Below are positions 21,549-22,863 of a stretch of 22,863 nucleotides of DNA, one piece after another. A program made the translations under genes and the position numbers. The DNA is from an uncultured Bacilli bacterium (lineage in GTDB: Bacteria; Bacillota_I; Bacilli_A; RF39; UBA660). Within the stretch, counting starts at the first letter, position 1. The number at the start of each line of letters is the position of its first letter. The notes beneath the pieces are model-generated. The model saw nothing but the letters and a program-made list of their open reading frames with translations. It did not search any database and was not told the origin of the DNA. The stretch is taken from positions 1 through 22,863 of the forward strand of contig CATLBU010000005.1 in the NCBI GenBank assembly GCA_949879835.1, in the 5' to 3' direction.

Positions 21549-22373
21549 TTATAATTTTTTTACCAATCTATAGGTTTTTTCTTGTTTTTCCTCTTTATAT
21601 GTGATATTTTCTGTTTTGTTTTGGATTTCTAGATTGATATGCGGATTATGTGGCCAATCTTCTATTCGAATACAAACATGTCTTTTTTCACCCCGATTTA
21701 AAATTCTATCATTCAAGTATTTATATAATTGAGCACGTTCAAAAAGACCTTCTACATTGCCAAGATTTATTAGTTCATTGTTATAAAATTGTAATTTTCT
21801 TTCTTTTAAATCTATTTTTTCTTCTTGAGGTAGGTTAAAAAAGCGGTTGGCTTTTTTTCTATTTGTAAATATTTGGTGCAGGTTTGCAAAAAAATCATCA
21901 AGAAAATCAATATTTAAAGTAGTATCTAGTTCTTTTACATATTCATAGGGTAGTTTAATTATTTCTGGATGATTATTACAAATAGTTTTATATCGAGGAA
22001 TAATACCAAAAAAGTAGGGTTTTAGTCCATATTGATTAGGAAATAAGTCATTAATAGGCGAAAGAAAATACCATCCATATTCCCCTTGTACAATAATAGC
22101 AAAAAGAGGAATTTTTGCACTATTAGCAATCACCTTTTTTGCATTAATTCCAAATTGTTTAAATAGGTCTACATAAAAATCGGATAATGTAGAACACACG
22201 ATATGAGGAAAACGATTAATAAAACCTTGTTTATATTGCTTTTCCTTATCTTTATCACTGGCTAAAAAATATAAGAGATCTCGTTGAAAATACGGAGCCA
22301 ATTTTATATATAAAAAACGGATAATTAAATCCTTAGACCAATTATTTTGTACTTGATTAATAACTTCTTCCAC
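21549..22373 (-). CDS. Protein of unknown function with a transglutaminase-like segment (274 aa)
   Basis: A 274-residue soluble protein. Residues 57-112 resemble the core of transglutaminase-like cysteine enzymes: HIVCSTLSDFYVDLFKQFGI (57-76) with C60 at the start of the helix, then FAIIVQGEYGWYF (91-103) and SPINDLF (105-111). The usual catalytic His would fall near L90-F91 and the Asp near S105, and both look replaced. The protein may thus be a non-catalytic relative, or the resemblance may be superficial. The N-terminal helices and the Lys/Glu-rich C-terminal half are unassigned. It starts with GTG at 22373, with AAGGAG about ten bases upstream. Confidence 0.7.
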   Translation of the reverse strand: MEEVINQVQNNWSKDLIIRFLYIKLAPYFQRDLLYFLASDKDKEKQYKQGFINRFPHIVCSTLSDFYVDLFKQFGINAKKVIANSAKIPLFAIIVQGEYGWYFLSPINDLFPNQYGLKPYFFGIIPRYKTICNNHPEIIKLPYEYVKELDTTLNIDFLDDFFANLHQIFTNRKKANRFFNLPQEEKIDLKERKLQFYNNELINLGNVEGLFERAQLYKYLNDRILNRGEKRHVCIRIEDWPHNPHINLEIQNKTENITYKEEKQEKTYRLVKKL

Positions 22374-22711
22374 TTTGCTTTTTCTCCTTATTATATTTTA
22401 TTTATGATCGAACATTTAATAAATATATCAAAGTAATTGAGATATTTATAACTATTATTATTAATTTTTTCAATATCAAATTGCTTAAGAAATATAGATT
22501 ATCATTGTATAGTTAATATTACTTCTTTCAAATACGGTTATTATTCTATAATAAAATAGTTTTTTTGTCAAAATACAACTTATAGAATTGTAATTATTAT
22601 CACATAATGACTTACAAAAAATGCGATTTAAATATATTTCAATAGTAAGTATAGCGAATAATAGAGATTTATAGTATAATTGTAATAATCTTATTTGGGA
22701 AGGAAATAATT
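22374..22711. other. Divergent intergenic region, no gene seen
   Basis: This 338-base AT-rich stretch separates two divergent genes. A TATAAT on the minus strand at 22390-22395 lies directly before the ribosome binding site of the GTG-start gene. Promoter elements for the rightmost gene are at its far end. No RNA structure or repeat that I can support was seen. Confidence 0.4.
22675..22680 (+). promoter_or_regulatory. -10 box for the last gene
   Basis: TATAAT in ATAGTATAAT, identical over ten bases to the promoter at 11661-11670, lies 31 bases before the ATG at 22712. Ribosome binding site GGGAAGGAAA precedes the start. Confidence 0.5.
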
Positions 22712-22863
22712 ATGAAAGAAAAATTTAAGCAACCAGATTTATTTTTAGTAATGAGTGAAAAAGAAATGGATGATGCATTATCATATGCAGAAGAGTTAAT
22801 AGGAGAAAATGAGAAGAGTGTAGAGATGTATTTGAATTTTTCAATGGATGATAATATTGGTCA
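22712..22863 (+). CDS. Acidic protein of unknown function, partial (N-terminal 50 residues)
   Basis: The frame is open from ATG 22712 to the window edge. The visible 50 residues are acidic and helical (KEMDDALSYAEELIGENEKS near 17-36) with four Met. No family can be named from this part. The start is well supported by GGGAAGGAAA and the -10 box at 22675-22680. Confidence 0.65.
   Translation, partial: MKEKFKQPDLFLVMSEKEMDDALSYAEELIGENEKSVEMYLNFSMDDNIG

Noticed and set aside
1..22863. Mycoplasma-type code with TGA as tryptophan
   Set aside because: TGA ends several genes at ATGA overlaps, and tryptophan is encoded by TGG throughout.

Overview
This window is low-GC (by eye under 30% G+C), densely coded bacterial DNA. 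It has good Shine-Dalgarno sites, many 4-base ATGA overlaps, intrinsic terminators and sigma-A-like promoters with strong -10 boxes and weak -35 boxes. TGA acts as a stop (several ATGA junctions) and tryptophan is TGG, so the code is standard and not the Mycoplasma code. The gene types and base composition suggest a low-GC Bacilli/Erysipelotrichia or RF39-type gut bacterium. This is inference; there is no rRNA or housekeeping marker to confirm it. No tRNA, rRNA, CRISPR array, transposase or integrase was seen.

Layout. 1-1771 (minus): two translationally coupled polytopic membrane proteins, the downstream one cut by the window edge; the larger resembles GT-C-type glycosyltransferase membrane proteins. 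1987-3461 (plus): a 67-residue protein of unknown function, an IPP-isomerase-like NUDIX hydrolase and a uracil-DNA-glycosylase-fold protein. 3561-4939 (minus): two overlapping unknown genes under a near-consensus promoter. 5290-6489 (plus): a histidine phosphatase fused to a degenerate NUDIX-like domain.

6711-11503 (plus) is the most coherent unit. It has five tightly packed genes between a clear promoter and a clear terminator: a NifS/IscS-like cysteine desulfurase, a GNAT acetyltransferase, a SAM methyltransferase with an unusual motif I, a ferredoxin fused to a thioredoxin fold that keeps only the second active-site cysteine, and a PEP-synthase-like dikinase without the C-terminal PEP/pyruvate barrel. 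Sulfur mobilisation, electron or thiol transfer, phosphotransfer and tailoring enzymes together suggest an undescribed small-molecule or cofactor pathway. The product cannot be read from the sequence.

11707-15157 (plus): a deoxyribosyltransferase-like protein and an unknown protein, then a second operon of an unknown protein, a GNAT enzyme, a P-loop kinase-like protein and an ASCH-like protein. 15269-17055: an antibiotic/choline-kinase-type phosphotransferase with gene remnants on either side, and a small basic protein whose leader contains an intrinsic terminator. 17119-18276: an AbiEi-type antitoxin protein fused to two CPCC zinc-finger-like domains, with no AbiEii toxin next to it and an apparently leaderless start. 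18508-19092: an unknown protein. 19321-20697: an apparent HhH-GPD (DNA glycosylase-like) domain fused to a SAM methyltransferase. 20727-22373 (minus): a YjjG-type HAD phosphatase and a protein that resembles a transglutaminase fold with catalytic positions lost. 22712-end: the start of an unknown acidic protein.

The region reads as accessory chromosome made of small independent units, rich in nucleotide-processing and group-transfer enzymes. The best candidates for something undescribed are the five-gene sulfur/dikinase operon, the AbiEi-CPCC fusion and the HhH-GPD-methyltransferase fusion.
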